Positions 45,599-59,000 of a stretch of 64,000 nt of DNA are shown here, piece by piece (the stretch's first letter is position 1; each line of letters opens with the position of its first letter). The position numbers and the translations under genes were made by a program. This DNA is from Coffea arabica (Eukaryota > Streptophyta > Magnoliopsida > Gentianales > Rubiaceae), in contig NC_092317.1 in assembly GCF_036785885.1 (NCBI RefSeq), positions 7,504,501 through 7,568,500 on the forward strand. The letters run 5' to 3'. The notes below the pieces were generated by a model. That model had not been told where the DNA came from. It saw only the letters and a program-made list of their open reading frames with translations, and did no database searches.

Positions 45599-48500
45599 AT
45601 GTTTTGCAACAATTGGAGCCTAACCAGAACCAAATCATCATTCCTCAACAATCTCATCACTCCCCTTCCACCACTCCGACCGCCGCCGGATATTCCTCCC
45701 ATCGCTGTGACTTCACCCACCAACGCTTGCGGTCAGAGTCGCAAGAGGGGACTCAAGTACTTTTCTTGTTACTCCCAGATTAGCTCTACAAGATCAGATA
45801 TGGAGACAGACAACAAAGCCCATCAACAATCTGGTTTCAATTTCGGTTTTCTTACCAAGAAGCCATATGATCCACCTTCGTGGGCATCCCACCTCAGCCC
45901 TATCCCTTCTCATGTCTACTCCCTCGGCCACGTAAGCAGAATTGCAACATTTCTTTTTTTTTTCCTTGTTATTTTCTTATCAATTTGCTTCATTTTGATG
46001 TTTTAATCAATTGTGAATTTACTTTTTTTTTTTTAAAATTAGTTTCCTACTCCAATTCACAAGTGGAACCTTCCAAATTTACCCAAAGATACTGAAGTCT
46101 GGTTGAAGGTACATTTTTTTCTTTTAAACTTGGGAATTTTGTCTCTGCTAGATAGAGATGCTAATGACCCTGTACAAGTGATGTTTCTTTAGATTATGTG
46201 CAAGTAATTCGAGAATAATTGTTGTATTGCATATGTAAGATTATAGAAATAAATGATTTTTTTGCCTATTTTTGTGAGCTGAACCAATTGAAATACGTGT
46301 TAGTCATGTGTACTAATGCAGATTTCTTTTTAATGCTAAACAAAACGTGATGATGATGAAATTTTGCCATTCTTATAGCGTGACGATCTTTCTGGGATGC
46401 AATTAAGTGGCAATAAGGTTAGGAAACTTGAGTTTTTGCTGGCAGATGCCGTGGCAAAGGGAGCAGACTGTGTGATTACTATAGGAGGCATCCAAAGTAA
46501 TCATTGCCGTGCTACTGCTGTAGCTGCCAAGTATTTGAATCTTGACTGCTTTGTTATATTACGTACTTCCAAGGTGCATAGCTGTTCATCCTTGCAGTAT
46601 TCTAGGTTTGTGGTTTGCTTGGAAATGTTTGGATACTCGGAATAACATCTTTCAGGATTCTATAGGTTCTTGTGGACAAAGATCCTGGGTTGACCGGAAA
46701 TCTGCTGGTTGAGCGATTAGTTGGAGCACACATCGATCTTGTTACAAAAGAGGAGTATGCCAAAGTTGGCAGTGTGGTATGCTCACCACTTGTCAAACTC
46801 TTATTTCAATCTGGGATAGGATACTTAAGTTCATATATCCAACTTTCTTGGTTGTGTGTACCCATAAATTGTGAAAATATCACAAGAAGTGCAAACTTAA
46901 AATATAAGAAACACATTTTACTAAATATATAATCCAAACATCATCCTTTGCTAAATGCAACAACAGGTATAGTATTGTAATGACACTTATATGACGCCAT
47001 ATAATAATACTAGTCACATCTTGGATAATTTATGTTTGCTACTCTAGGGACATATTTGATATCTTGAAAAGGGTGGCAGCTTATACCTTTCCTTGACCAA
47101 ATATTCAAACCAAGTATTGGCTCATAAATATTGATCTTTTGGAATGTTTTCTACCTGATGCTGGATTATGATGTAAGACAAGTAAAGATCCTCACTCTCA
47201 ACTATTGCAAAATCAGGAGCTCTGTGTGCTTCAAGCAGAACTGATGAGGCTTTGACAGACCTTTTCAGAAAATGCATTTGAAGGATAAAACTCATGTAAA
47301 TTCCTGCTTAATTGAAGTTGATTCTGATTCACCTGAACACATAAGATTTTGTTATTCTCAGGAACTTACTAAAATTTTAAAGGAAAAACTGTTGAGAGAG
47401 GGGAGAAGGCCATATGTTATTCCTGTTGGGGGATCCAATTCTCTGGGAACCTGGTGAGGCTGATTTCTGATTCTCTATATCTTCTTTGCATTCTACTATG
47501 TAGGTATTTTATACATGACAGACAGACAAATCTGTGAAGAAATTGTTAAGGTGACAGACAAATAATGGAGAAATTGTTAAGTCTGCATAAATCTTGTAAA
47601 TGAAGAGACGTGGACTGAAATGTTGATGTGCAATATACCGTAATTAGATGAAGTGGTAGTTAGAAGCCTTTATTACAGACTGGGAGATCTCTGAAGTACT
47701 TGAGAGATCTCATTTCCTTCTGGGGGAGAAAAAGGGAGGTGGGGAAGAACCTTGGACATTTCACATCTTCTCGATGTCTGTTAGGCTAATGCCTGGATCC
47801 TTTATCTGATATTGGGTGGTAATTACTTGGGTCGAGAAGAGCCCTTTTGAAATTATCCCTGGTTGTTAGCTAAAGTTTGAGATGAATGATAAATTACTAT
47901 TGGCCTTCTTTATGTCCGCAACAAAAGTTTTGGTAGAGCTTACTTCTTCAAGGACTATCTTTGACCCTTCAGGAGATTGGAGAAAATTATCCTTTCGTTG
48001 ACAAATTTAACCTTCAAGTAGCTAAGTGTTATGTCCAATCTATCACGCAAAATGCTCTAGATTGGTGCTTATGGTCACATGTAGAACTCTGCTTGCGATT
48101 TCTCACATGTTATGTCTTGAGAAGATTGATATAGGGAATGTGTTGCACACAGTTTAAGTGAACAAGGAAAATCTAGTGACAGTGCCTTTTTTTCCTCTCT
48201 TCCCCTTTTTCTCTTCTGTTGGAGATGTAATAATAGTGGTAAATCAAATAGAAAAGATTCTGTGTTATAGGCTTTAAATTTTATGCATAAATGCATATGT
48301 TCTTTACTTTTCAGGGGCTACATCGAAGCAATTAGGGAGATAGAGCACCAACTTCAGCATAGTAAATCAGGATTTGATGACATTGTTGTCGCATGTGGCA
48401 GGTTTTGCTATTCCCTTTCTTCCTTATGGAATGTATATGCTTTATAAATCTGTGCATTCACAAGAATTGGGTAACACCAAATCCTACAGTTTTATCCAGT

Positions 48501-50965
48501 AATGATAATTAGATATTTGATAAAACAATCAGGCATGCCTTATCTGCTGTCCATGTCAAATAAACGAAGAAGGGTTTAAAGAGTGCAAAAACAGATGAAA
48601 AATAGATAATAAATGATAGCAGATACAAAAATTAGCTTTCTTCCTTTGGAGCTTGGATTCTCCATTTTTCTAATTAACTGTAGTTGGGGTTGTTTACGTG
48701 TTGAATCAAGAAACACTTAGAAAATCTTGATCTGTTTTTTTGTCTACAGTTTCTGTACTAGCAATTCAGACGGTACAGCTTTACACACAATTACTTCATC
48801 TGATATGTCAACATTTATATTATCTTTGTCATGATTTTCAGTGGGGGTACAGTTGCTGGTTTGTCAATTGGATCCTGGTTGAGTAACTTAAAAGCAAAGG
48901 TCCACTTGCTTGCCAATTTTTCTTCTGAGCTGCACGTCTTTTGGAAACTCGGCTAGTATGTCTGGTTTGTGTGCAGGTTCATGCATTCTGTGTTTGTGAT
49001 GATCCTGAGTACTTCTACGATTACGTCCAAGGGCTTCTTGATGGACTTGATGCAGGAGTAAGCTCACACGATATTGTTGATATTCAAAATGTGAGCAGCT
49101 CTTCCATTTCCTTGTGACCATATTAAAAATATATACCAGTTGTTGAATTTTTTTTTTTTTTTTTTCAAATTTCGTTCATTTGCCATCATTCATGTAAACC
49201 ATCAGAAAGACGGTACGTGATGCATGATCAACAATTATACAAGAACAGTAATCTTCTCTATGATGACTCACTAAAAAGCCATTGTCATCACTTAGTGTGA
49301 TTGCATTATATAAAGCTCAAGAAATGTCCATATGTGCTGAAAGCAAAATAACCATCTGTTAGAAAACTTCTTGCAGGGGCTTGGCTGATGTCTCCTTTAG
49401 TCGTACCTAGAGCTTTTAACTAGAAATGCTGGCATGTTAGTATGAAATGGATGAATACTTCCTCTAATTGAGTCATAGATTCATTTTCGACAGTTTTCCT
49501 TCCAGCTGGTGAATGGATGATTCTGATATATTGGTTGAAGCTGTATGGGTGATCCTATTTTCATTTCTTTCAGGCCAAAGGTCTTGGATATGCTATGAGC
49601 ACAAGTGAGGAACTAAAATTTGTCAAGGAAATCGCAGAAACCACTGGCGTTATCCTTGACCCTGTCTATAGGTATAAACTCCTTAAACATTATCAGTAAC
49701 TTGTTAAAAATGCACAAGGTGCCAAGTTTAAAAATCAAGGCATTGTTAAGATACTCTAAAATTCACTTTCAGATTTGACATTGTTTCTTTAGTCTCGATG
49801 GCTCCCAGTCTGCAAAAGGACTTGTTGATATTGCAATTTGATTTTCAATGAGGTCTAGACATTGCGTATTTAGATAACTAGGTTGATAGACTATTTGCCC
49901 TCTTTTTATGTTCAAAATAGTGTCAAATTTTCTTCTCTGAAGCTGAAGATGCATCCACCCCTTGTTGAAAGCCACTGGGAATCTGGAGACGGCTACATGT
50001 CTGGGTCAGCCAGCGAATTGCCGCTCTCGAACTTGTGTCAGCATTATGCTGTCGGGAAGTCAAAACCATGGTCTTTTAGATAGTATGATTATATACGCAG
50101 TCATACAAATTCTCACTTCTTCCATACTGTACATAATCCTCCTCTTAGATGTTGGATAGTGATGAAAAAAAGATGCAATATAATTGGTTGAATCAAATAG
50201 ATCTGCCATAGAAATTGAGGCGCTATGTTTAACATTAGGCTAGTGGGAAATTGATATACCTTTCAGAAGTTCATGTTTCTCAGTTGTATAAAACATCGCA
50301 TATAGGATGAGGAAGGGGGCACTACCTACTACTTTGCTGAGCTTCATCACGTTATATGTGAAATTTCTATCCATAAGCTGCAAGGTTTTAACTATATTCT
50401 TTGTTTTATATTCATTTGGAGGGAGAAAGAGGGAGGGAGATGTCTAAGATGGTGGCTATGGGTACGCGGGGGCTGTGCATAGGAACTAAATGTGTTGAAA
50501 TTTGAAAAGCCTTGCTCTGCATCCTTTCCATTCTGCATAATCAAGATATATGGATATGAAGTTCTTCGGTAACTAGTGTTAACTGGGATCTTGTTATACC
50601 AGTTTTCCAGTGTCCTGGTTATGGTAGTTCTCTGGGAAACTTTTATCGATGTTTTCTCGTTATACTGGCAAAAGTGTGGTTTAATGGATGTAGTGACTGA
50701 GCTCTGCAGCTGAGAGAACTCTTATGCTGACATTTGTGTATTGCTTTTCTAATTCTCTAGTGGAAAAGCAGCCTATCAAATGATGAAAGACATGGCTGAG
50801 AATCCAGCAATGTGGGAAGGAAGAAAGATCCTCTTCATACATACAGGCGGACTACTCGGTCTCTACGACAAAGTTGAACAGATAGCTCCATTGGTGGGCA
50901 AGTGGCGTCAAATGGATATCCACGAATCTGTTCCCCGGAAAGAGGGTACTGGAAAGATGTTCTAA
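45599..50965 (+). CDS. D-cysteine desulfhydrase, mitochondrial, 10 exons
   Basis: A PLP enzyme that converts D-cysteine to pyruvate, ammonia and hydrogen sulfide in mitochondria; related to ACC deaminase. Exons: 45599-45931, 46043-46108, 46379-46573, 46666-46776, 47362-47453, 48315-48401, 48842-48899, 48977-49090, 49574-49671, 50761-50965. All joins are in frame, giving 452 aa. The N-terminus is Ser/Arg/Pro-rich, like a transit peptide, and longer than in Arabidopsis (401 aa in total). The PLP lysine lies in [11 protein letters not shown], the nucleophile serine in GGIQSNHCR, and the phosphate-binding glycines in SGGTVAGLS. The two positions that separate this enzyme from ACC deaminase read Ser (DPVYSGKA) and Thr ([10 protein letters not shown]), as in the tomato desulfhydrase, so ACC deaminase activity is not expected. 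Confidence 0.95.
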
Positions 50966-51531
50966 AATGATGGAGAAAGAGCTTTTCCTGTCACAGCATT
51001 GATTGATGTGAAAATCCATTTCCACTGTCCTCCTTTGCTTTACTGGAAAAGAATATTTTGCATGAGGAATGAACTGGGATTTTTTGGCATCAATAGGCAT
51101 TACGTTGTTTTAATTGACATTATTATGAAACGCATGCCAGCTTCTGAAGAAAATAAAAATATATGAAAACAATTCAATTTATCTTCATCGACTGCCTTCT
51201 TCTGCTCCATTTCGACTTGCTTGACAAATGACATGGATCCAAATCCTGATTGCCCTCCCAGTTTTTTCCTCCTTTTGTCTATCATATTTTCCCAAGAGCA
51301 CAGAATCATTTGCTTTCTCTTGTAAAATATGTAGGTTGTGTTTTAAGGAATTTGGTAAATAGAATTCATACTCGAATAGTTAGTTGTTCAACTTGGATCT
51401 TAGAAAATGTTAAAACGACTACTTGCTTCTGCTCTATAATCTTTGCTTGATTATATGTCCTCCTTAGTCGTATCCTCCTTTTCTTTTCTGTCATTTTAGC
51501 CTGAGGAAAAAAGTAATTATTTGCTCGCTCT
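50966..51531. other. 3' flank of D-cysteine desulfhydrase
   Basis: Likely 3'UTR and spacer; AATAAAAATA near 51150 could act as a polyadenylation signal. No gene recognised. Confidence 0.4.
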
Positions 51532-51549
51532 TGTAAAGTATATATTCCA

Positions 51550-51779
51550 ACCACCAGCCCAAAGGCCGGTAGTTATCACCAATGCATTAAAGATTGGTAG
51601 GCGTTTTGTCTCCCACCAATTCGTCACATTAAAGGGTGTTTCTGCTTAAAAATTCAGGGAGGTACGTAATGCATCCGTCTGGTCCGGTGGTGGTTCAGTC
51701 CCCTCCAGATTATTCTTGTATCTCTTCAAGTCCTCCCCTCCCCCTAGTGTAGGAATTTACCGTATCGACAAAAAAAAGG
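51550..51779 (+). mobile_element. SINE with 18-bp target duplication
   Basis: An 18-bp duplication (TGTAAAGTATATATTCCA) flanks it at 51532-51549 and 51780-51797. It has an A-box-like CAGCCCAAAGG near the 5' end, a B-box-like GGTTCAGTCCC, and a tail CGTATCGAC followed by an A-run. The tail matches that of the neighbouring SINE. Confidence 0.82.
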
Positions 51780-51853
51780 TGTAAAGTATATATTCCATGT
51801 TTAAGCAGTTTGATGAAATTGCTCTCATAATTGAATGGTATTTATTTCTACAT

Positions 51854-52106
51854 TTTTTTTTCGATACGATAGACCTACAATTATTCTATGCTATGAAAAG
51901 GGGAGGACCTAAAGAGGTCAAAGGGAAATCAGAGGGGACTGAACCACCTACCGGCCCAGACGAGTGCACTACGCACTCATCTGGAAGCCACTTGAAGTGG
52001 CTTGCCACATTTTGTGGCCTATAGTAGGAGACAGGGTTTGATCCCCTAACCTCCTACCCTCGCCCCACCAACTTTGGTGGTGGCCACTGAGCTAAGAGTT
52101 TAGTGG
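51854..52106 (-). mobile_element. SINE, reverse orientation, 23-bp target duplication
   Basis: The flanks 51831-51853 and 52107-52129 are a 23-bp direct repeat with one mismatch. On the minus strand it begins near CTCTTAGCTCAGTGGCC, containing a clear A box (TAGCTCAGTGG). It carries GGTTCAGTCCCC internally and ends CGTATCGAAAAAAAA. It is the same family as the SINE at 51550 and is inserted 74 bp away. Confidence 0.85.
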
Positions 52107-52196
52107 TTGAATGGTATTTATTCCTACATGGATTCTTGAAAATGGTGTTATAGGGAAAACCCACCAGTCTTGTTGAACAGATAGTATCGTCCATAG

Positions 52197-52514
52197 CAAT
52201 GTTTTTAAACCCGAATCGGAGAGTGAACCAGAAAATTTTTCGATTCACAGTTCGACCGATTCGATTCCGATTCAAAGGTTTAATAATTTTTTTATTTATT
52301 TTAGTATTAAAAATTTTGAATAAAACTAAAATATTTATTTTTAAAAATAAATATTTAATAAAAATCGGTTGAACCTCCCGATTTTTATCGGTTCAACGCA
52401 TTCTTGACCGGTCAATTAATTCTTCGAGTTTTTAGTTGAACCGGACCGAAGGCATGACCGGTTCACGATTCAACATGTCAAAACGGTCGGCCGGTCCGGT
52501 TTTCAAACACATTG
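52197..52514. mobile_element. hAT-type MITE, CCGG-rich
   Basis: A perfect 8-bp duplication GTCCATAG lies at 52189-52196 and 52515-52522. The termini are CAATGTTTTTAAACC and GGTTTTCAAACACATTG. The sub-terminal regions carry repeated CCGGT/ACCGG and CGGTTC/GAACCG motifs, with an AT-rich centre. Confidence 0.85.
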
Positions 52515-52543
52515 GTCCATAGGTAAGCCTTTTTAGTTTTTTC

Positions 52544-53153
52544 CTCTGTTTTCAAACTCGGACCGGACCGGCCGGTCGAACCGGTTGAACCGGGAACCGG
52601 CCAGGTAGCCGGTCCGAGTCACATTAGAAAACCGGAAATTTAAAACCCGGTCAAAGCCGGTCAAAAACCGGGTTTGACCGGGTTTGACCGGGAAAAAACC
52701 GGTTTTTCCGGTTCAACAGTATTTTTTTAAAAAAAAAATTCAAACTTTTTAATATTATGTTTTGACCCCCTAAATTGTTAAAACTTATTGATATACCTCA
52801 AATATTTGATACTTTATAAATATTGTCCTAAAATTTGATGTTATTTTTCAATTAAATTCATAATTTTAATTCTAAACTTGTTAATATTTATTAAATAATA
52901 TAAATTGCTACTTGATTGTTCTAATTTCTTTGTATTTTCTTGTTAAATATATTTGAAACATCAAATATATATGAATATGCCTTTATTAATATCAATATAT
53001 TATTAGATATTATATATATAACATTTTAATTTTAAAATAATTTTTATTTATGACGTCATCCGGTTCGACCCCTATCGACCCCCGGTCGAACCCATTGACC
53101 CCTGACCCCTGACCTCGGCCGAGTCGCTATCCGGTCCGGTTCTGAAAACATAG
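52544..53153. mobile_element. hAT-type MITE, CCGG-rich, related to its neighbour
   Basis: An 8-bp duplication GTTTTTTC lies at 52536-52543 and 53154-53161. The termini are CTCTGTTTTCAAAC and TCTGAAAACATAG. The left part is dense in CCGG-containing motifs (GGACCGGACCGGCCGG, GAACCGG, AAAACCGG). The centre is AT-rich. It lies 22 bp from the previous MITE's target duplication. Confidence 0.85.
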
Positions 53154-53161
53154 GTTTTTTC

Positions 53162-56057
53162 AGCTTGATTCTCGTTGACTGATACTTTACTGGTTTCCTT
53201 TCTCTTCACTAGATTTGACTAGTTGACTACTAAAGGGGACTACCAATTTGACCCAAAACAGAACAAATACATAAATAAATAAAATAAAGTGATGGGAATA
53301 CCTTGTTATGAAAAATCAATTTAGTCAAGTGTAAAACATAAAAATGACTAAAAAATAATGCAAACTATGGTATGGGACTAGCCCTCTGTAATTTCGAGCA
53401 TGTTTGTCACTATTTAGCTACAGTATAATATTTATGCTACCTTGTTTTGCATGTTAAGATAAAAACCACACTAAATCTTAGCGGATTGAATGCAATTAAT
53501 CATCAAAGATATCACATCATTCACTGATAGTAGCTTGGAAGAGATTTTGAAATGAGATAGCAAAATTTATTTGGATTAATTTTTCCTATACTGGCAGTGT
53601 ATATGCTATCAGCGTTGGATGAATGACAAATATGTAAAATTTACTCAATACTGATAGTGTATATACTGTCAATATATATAAGATTTATTCAATTTATAAA
53701 CATTATTAAGGATTTTGTTCTTTTTTTCAATTCTTTTATCTCTTCGCACACCGTTTCATTTCCAACTGTCCGGCACAGAATTCAAATGAATCTTGAACAG
53801 GAAAAAAAAGACTATTAAGGCCTTGAGTAGTAGACAAACCCAGACCCACTGATTTATTATTTAGGCTTATCTAAGACTTATCCCAAATTAAGCAATAGAT
53901 TTCCGAGGTGAGGTGCTGTGCTCATTTGAGACAACTCCAAGAAGGCATAAATTGGAACTAACCAGCTTCTTCAACCAACAAGGGACACTAATTACTAAAT
54001 GGAAAAAATTTCTAATCCAAAATTTTAAAAATCCAAAAAAGGAAATACACAAATATATGAAGGATGCTGAGTTCAAGGAGCTAATGGTCCACAAAAGAAA
54101 AAGGAAATGGGAAAGACACTCCCACGTGTACCCTATAGAAGTATAATTGTAGAATATACGGATGCCTTTGTCGTGGACTTTGCATATCTAGATAATTATT
54201 AATTAGTAATTCACTTAAAAAAGCACCTAATACAACAGACCTTCAGGTACTTTGATGCAACTCCAAATCTCAACCGTTCAATTCATCTTGATTTTATAAT
54301 ACGGTCTATTTTATTATTTTTTATTATATTCTGCTCTTTTTTTTTTTTTTTTTTGGCAGGCATGAAAAATCTTGCTTGCTGGCCAGAAGAAACAAAATGA
54401 AGCGGGAGGCAGAAGCCAGGAAGCAACATGGCCCACAGAACATAACTCCTGTGAATAAATAGAAGGCAAATGGCTGAAAGAGTTTTGAAAAGTTCTCGAT
54501 ATTGTGTTTTATTCTCTAATTTCAAAGGAATTAACTTTGTTCTCCATTCATTTTTACAATTATACCAATTAGTCCTCAGGAGTTATTAGATGTATATTTG
54601 ACTACTTTAACATTTTTCTTTTTTTTTTGACAAATCTATTCATGTGCAACTATGACGTGTTCATTTACTCGTGGGAAGAAAAAAAGTATATATATATATA
54701 TATATATAGTTCTTAAAACCCAACTATGTGTAGATGCATTTAATTTAATTGAGCATTATAATTCACGTTGTAGTTATTTTTTGAGTTTAAAACGGCATCA
54801 TAATTATTATTCAACTTGAGCTTAAATAGACTTCTGTTTAGCTGAATTTGAGATAAGTCAAATAATTTGACTTATATATTTACATTTCAAGTTGACATTT
54901 TATTTTTATGAGTGAGCTTCAATTAAATTTAAAAGTTAATGGATAATTAATCTTTTTTTTAATTTTAAATATCACTACTTGATGAACCAACGTTGATGAT
55001 TTCTTATTAAAAGAATTTCGTTAACCTTGTAGTCCTAAATATAATTAATTGGCAATGCTACATCTCTTAAAAGTGCAAGGACCAAATGGACGCATTCGAA
55101 AGTAGATAGGGAAAGAGTGAGATTTCTACAAAAAATCAGGTCTATTACATAATACAGCATCTGCCCCCTGGATGGTAGTAAACAAATATCACTGATTAGA
55201 AAAATTGAGAAATTTTTTTTTTTAAAAAAAAGGAAATCAAAATCAAAAGATGCATTAGCTAAAAACTACTCATAACATTCACTTCCTACTGAAAAGTTAA
55301 AGCAATGTTTGGCTGGCTAAAAATACTAAAACCAGGAAACAAAAATATTTATTTGCAGGCAGATAGATGATGGCGATGGATTCAATAATACTTTGCAAAG
55401 CTATTCTCTGTTTGGTTGTGGAGATAACATATTCTTCTTCGATCTGTAAGTTCTCATTTCTTCCCCTACTAAAAATTGCAATTCCATTTTCGAATCCTTC
55501 TTCAAATTTTCGTTTTCCTTGACTAATTTTATGAGCAATTGAAATGGTCTCTAGGGTTTGAGTAGTGGGTTGTTTTCAGATCTCGAAATCCCCAAATGGG
55601 TAGTTCTGCTAGGGTTTTTCCGTTGGGTTGTCGAGAAAATGTGGGGAAATCCCGAGATTAAAAAAAAGTTGGGTTATTTTTCTGCATTTCCCCGAAATTT
55701 ATTAAATTTTGAATGCCGATTTTATTGGGGCCGGTATATGGTGCTTTGTTGTACCTTTTTGGCTCTCTGTAAGTTGCCTTTGAATTGGATTAGCATTTAG
55801 ACAGTACCATTGTGTCCTTGTCTTTTGATTTTATGGGCAATGAGGTAATTAAGTTTTGGGTTTCTCCTTTTTTTTCTTGGCATGAGTAATGTGGGTTAAA
55901 ATGATGAGAAATTTGTGTTCTTTTGGGAGCTTGGTAACTGCTTTTGAGTTCAGTGCAGGATTTTGACGATTTAAATTTTTTTACCAGGTGTGGTGAAGGG
56001 TTTTTTCTAGTGCTGAGGTTCTTCTATTGGGAAGTTCCTGTAGTGATTGATATACAA
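53162..56057. other. Spacer and leader of the DYRK-type kinase gene
   Basis: No gene recognised before the kinase. Simple repeats include a T-run near 54340 and (AT)n at about 54687-54708. AGTGTATA-type motifs near 53596 and 53646 resemble those near 36548 and 36629. A possible leader intron runs from 55447 (GTAAGT) to 55958 (GTGCAG). Confidence 0.45.
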
Positions 56058-59000
56058 ATGGCGGACCTGAGCTCTATTGATGTTATTCTGGAAATTTTGA
56101 GAAGGAACAATTTAACTAGGACTGAGGCCACATTCCGCAGTGAGCTGACAAACCGGCCTGATTTGAATGGGTTAATTCAGAAGCTTGTGCTTGAGGATAA
56201 GGGGTTAAGTATGCCGTCAGAAGAAGCAAATGGGGGAAAGCTAGTCGTGCAAAGCCTAGGCATGAGTTCTTGGGGTACTGGGGAGGTTTCAAAGGAGTCG
56301 AGTTCACGGAGTAGTGGTGAAGTTTCAAAGGAGCTCATTGTGAAAGAGATAGAGTGTGGGACAGAGAGAAATGGGTCTGAGAACAAGTGGAAAGGTGTTT
56401 CTAATATTGGAGACAAAAGCAAAATTGATCAATCTGTTGGAACAAGTGACAAGAATTTTACTTTTTCTAAGGGTTCTGATGATATGGTGCTTGATTTGTA
56501 TTCATGGAAGTATAGTCACAGTAATGGCCCAACTGTGTCTTATCAGAATGATGTTGGAAGTGCCAGTGCAAACAACTTTTCAGGGTTTCAGGTTCATGGG
56601 AAATCAAAGGTGAGTTTGGTTGAGGTTTTTGACAGTGTCAAGCCTAATACAAAATCTGGTGAAGAAGATGCCTCTTCTAGTGATAAGAGAACAGCTTGGC
56701 CTGTAAGTACCAGTAAGTCAACTTTGGAACTGAAGAACGAGAGAAATCAAGATACTGACCTCAAGGAAGTTGACCCACCGCACAAGCGAACTGGGGGATC
56801 CACTAAAGATGATTCTGTGGATTACACATGGTCTAGGAATGATGAACTCTCACATCCATCCTCAGAACTGTGGAAAGATTGTTCAGTAAAGACTATTCTC
56901 CCGTTTTCCAAAGGCGATACATCATCCAGTTATGATGGTACTGTTAGCGTTGGTGACAAAAAGGAAATTAAAAGAAAGGCAGAGGTCAATGACATTAGGG
57001 CAGCAATAAAAGAACAAGTGGATGAGGTAGGAAGATCTTTGTACTTTGGGAAGGCCCAAGGGAGTGAGCCAAAGGATTTCAGTGCCTTGTGTTTTCCTCA
57101 CACTCCTGAAAATCAAAAGGAAGAGTTCCCTAGGTTGCCACCTGTTAAACTCAAGTCAGAAGAAAAGCCCTTCAGTATTAATTGGGAAGGGAAATATGAA
57201 ATTGATGGACCTGGCCCAAAGTCTACAAGTGCTGAGAATACGTATCTTATAGGGTCGTTTTTGGATGTTCCAATTGGACAAGAAATTAATACATCAGGTC
57301 TGTTCACTGTTGCTAGTAGTTTTCACTCCAATATGCGATCTCTGTTCCATAAATATTGCTGATAGCGTATCTTCCTTTTTTGAGCATGGTTACTGCTTAT
57401 TTTCTTGAAATGCATGCTTCCTGTTGGTTGCATAGAAATACTGCTTCTTGTTGGTTGCATAGAAATACTTGACTCCATTGTAGTGTGTAATCTTTACACT
57501 TGATTCATTGCCATTTTTGGCCTTTATGAAATTGCACTATATGAGGAGAATCATCATTTACCTTTGAATTCTTTAGCTGTCAAATGGCAAATTTGTTCGC
57601 AGTCAGTAGAAAACGGATAATACGATAAAGAGAAGAGAGATGGCCTGAGTTTTGTCCTTGTGCAACAGTCTCTTGCTTAATTATGAACTGTGTTGATTAT
57701 GGACATACACAAAAAGTTGTATGCCAAATGAAATTTCCTGCATATGGTTTTATTCGATTTTTTTTAATGTGTTAATTTGTTGAAGTGAAATTGTTGGATG
57801 GTGTTGCTGGTAGGACATGATAAAACTCTCATACTTACTGTCTGAATGCGACAAAATGAGATGGATAAATAAAGAATTGAAACTTTGACCTTGTGGAAGT
57901 AATATAATAAGTATGCAACGTCATGTGGAATAAAATGTTGACAAATTGATGGATATCCATTTGATATAAACAGCTGTATCAGACAAAGTATTGTGGTAGG
58001 AAGTGGGAAGCAGAGACACCATAAAACTTGAGAGAGCACGTTCAACTGCTTGTAGAAAATCTATATCGATTCACTCAGTAGCACTTGTAGTTTTAAGAAA
58101 GTAAATTGAAGTATAATCAGATTCTCCGTAGTTGAGATGCTTAATAGTTGTAATTTATGACATAAATTTTGGCCGAATTCTGAAGGAGCCACGAGTAAGT
58201 TGTATCAATCATGATCCAATAGGGCTCTAGAAATGTTGTTCCAGTTGTTATCTGAATTGCTTAAAGGTAATGGGATATTCAAGCACTTAACTACATGTAT
58301 TATGCTCCCCCATTCCCACCTTAAAATTTGAAGCCAGACAGAGCATTATGGATGTGCTTATATATTCTTGAATAATTACAGTGCTGTAGCCTATTAAGAA
58401 ATTAGCTCATTTAGTATAACATTAATCACAATTGTATAGTATCTGCATTTTCAAGGACTCTGATTTAGTATACTGTGATGGTCTACTTTTAAATTGGAAC
58501 TTGAAGTCTATGTGGCCACCAAAATCTTCTAGATTCATTCACAAGTATCTATACCGGTCAAACTCTGTTAGAGAGCATTCTAAGTATTATCAAAGAGACT
58601 GAGATGTGCGTGTATAGATGGTTTTTTCCTTGAAAAGAAACATTTGAAGAAAGTGCATGTATTAATGACAAAAAAAAAAAGAAGAAGAAAATGCATGTAT
58701 TGGTTACAAGTCAACTGAAAATTACTGATATGGATTTGAGTCATTGCTCTCAACCAAGGCAAAAAAAAAAAGCACTATTGTAAACCATCATATTTAGGTT
58801 CATGCTCTATCAGAAGTGGTGTTGATTTATAATGATGTTGTTATGGTTAGCAAGGCAACACTATGTTAGTTTGATGGTTAGGATTGGTTTTTTAGGGAGA
58901 ATGTTTCTTAGCACCAAGTCAAGAGAAGCCTTATGAACAAAGATAATATATAATCAGGTAGTGAGAAGTTTTAACACTAAGCATCGTCAAGAAAGGGCTT

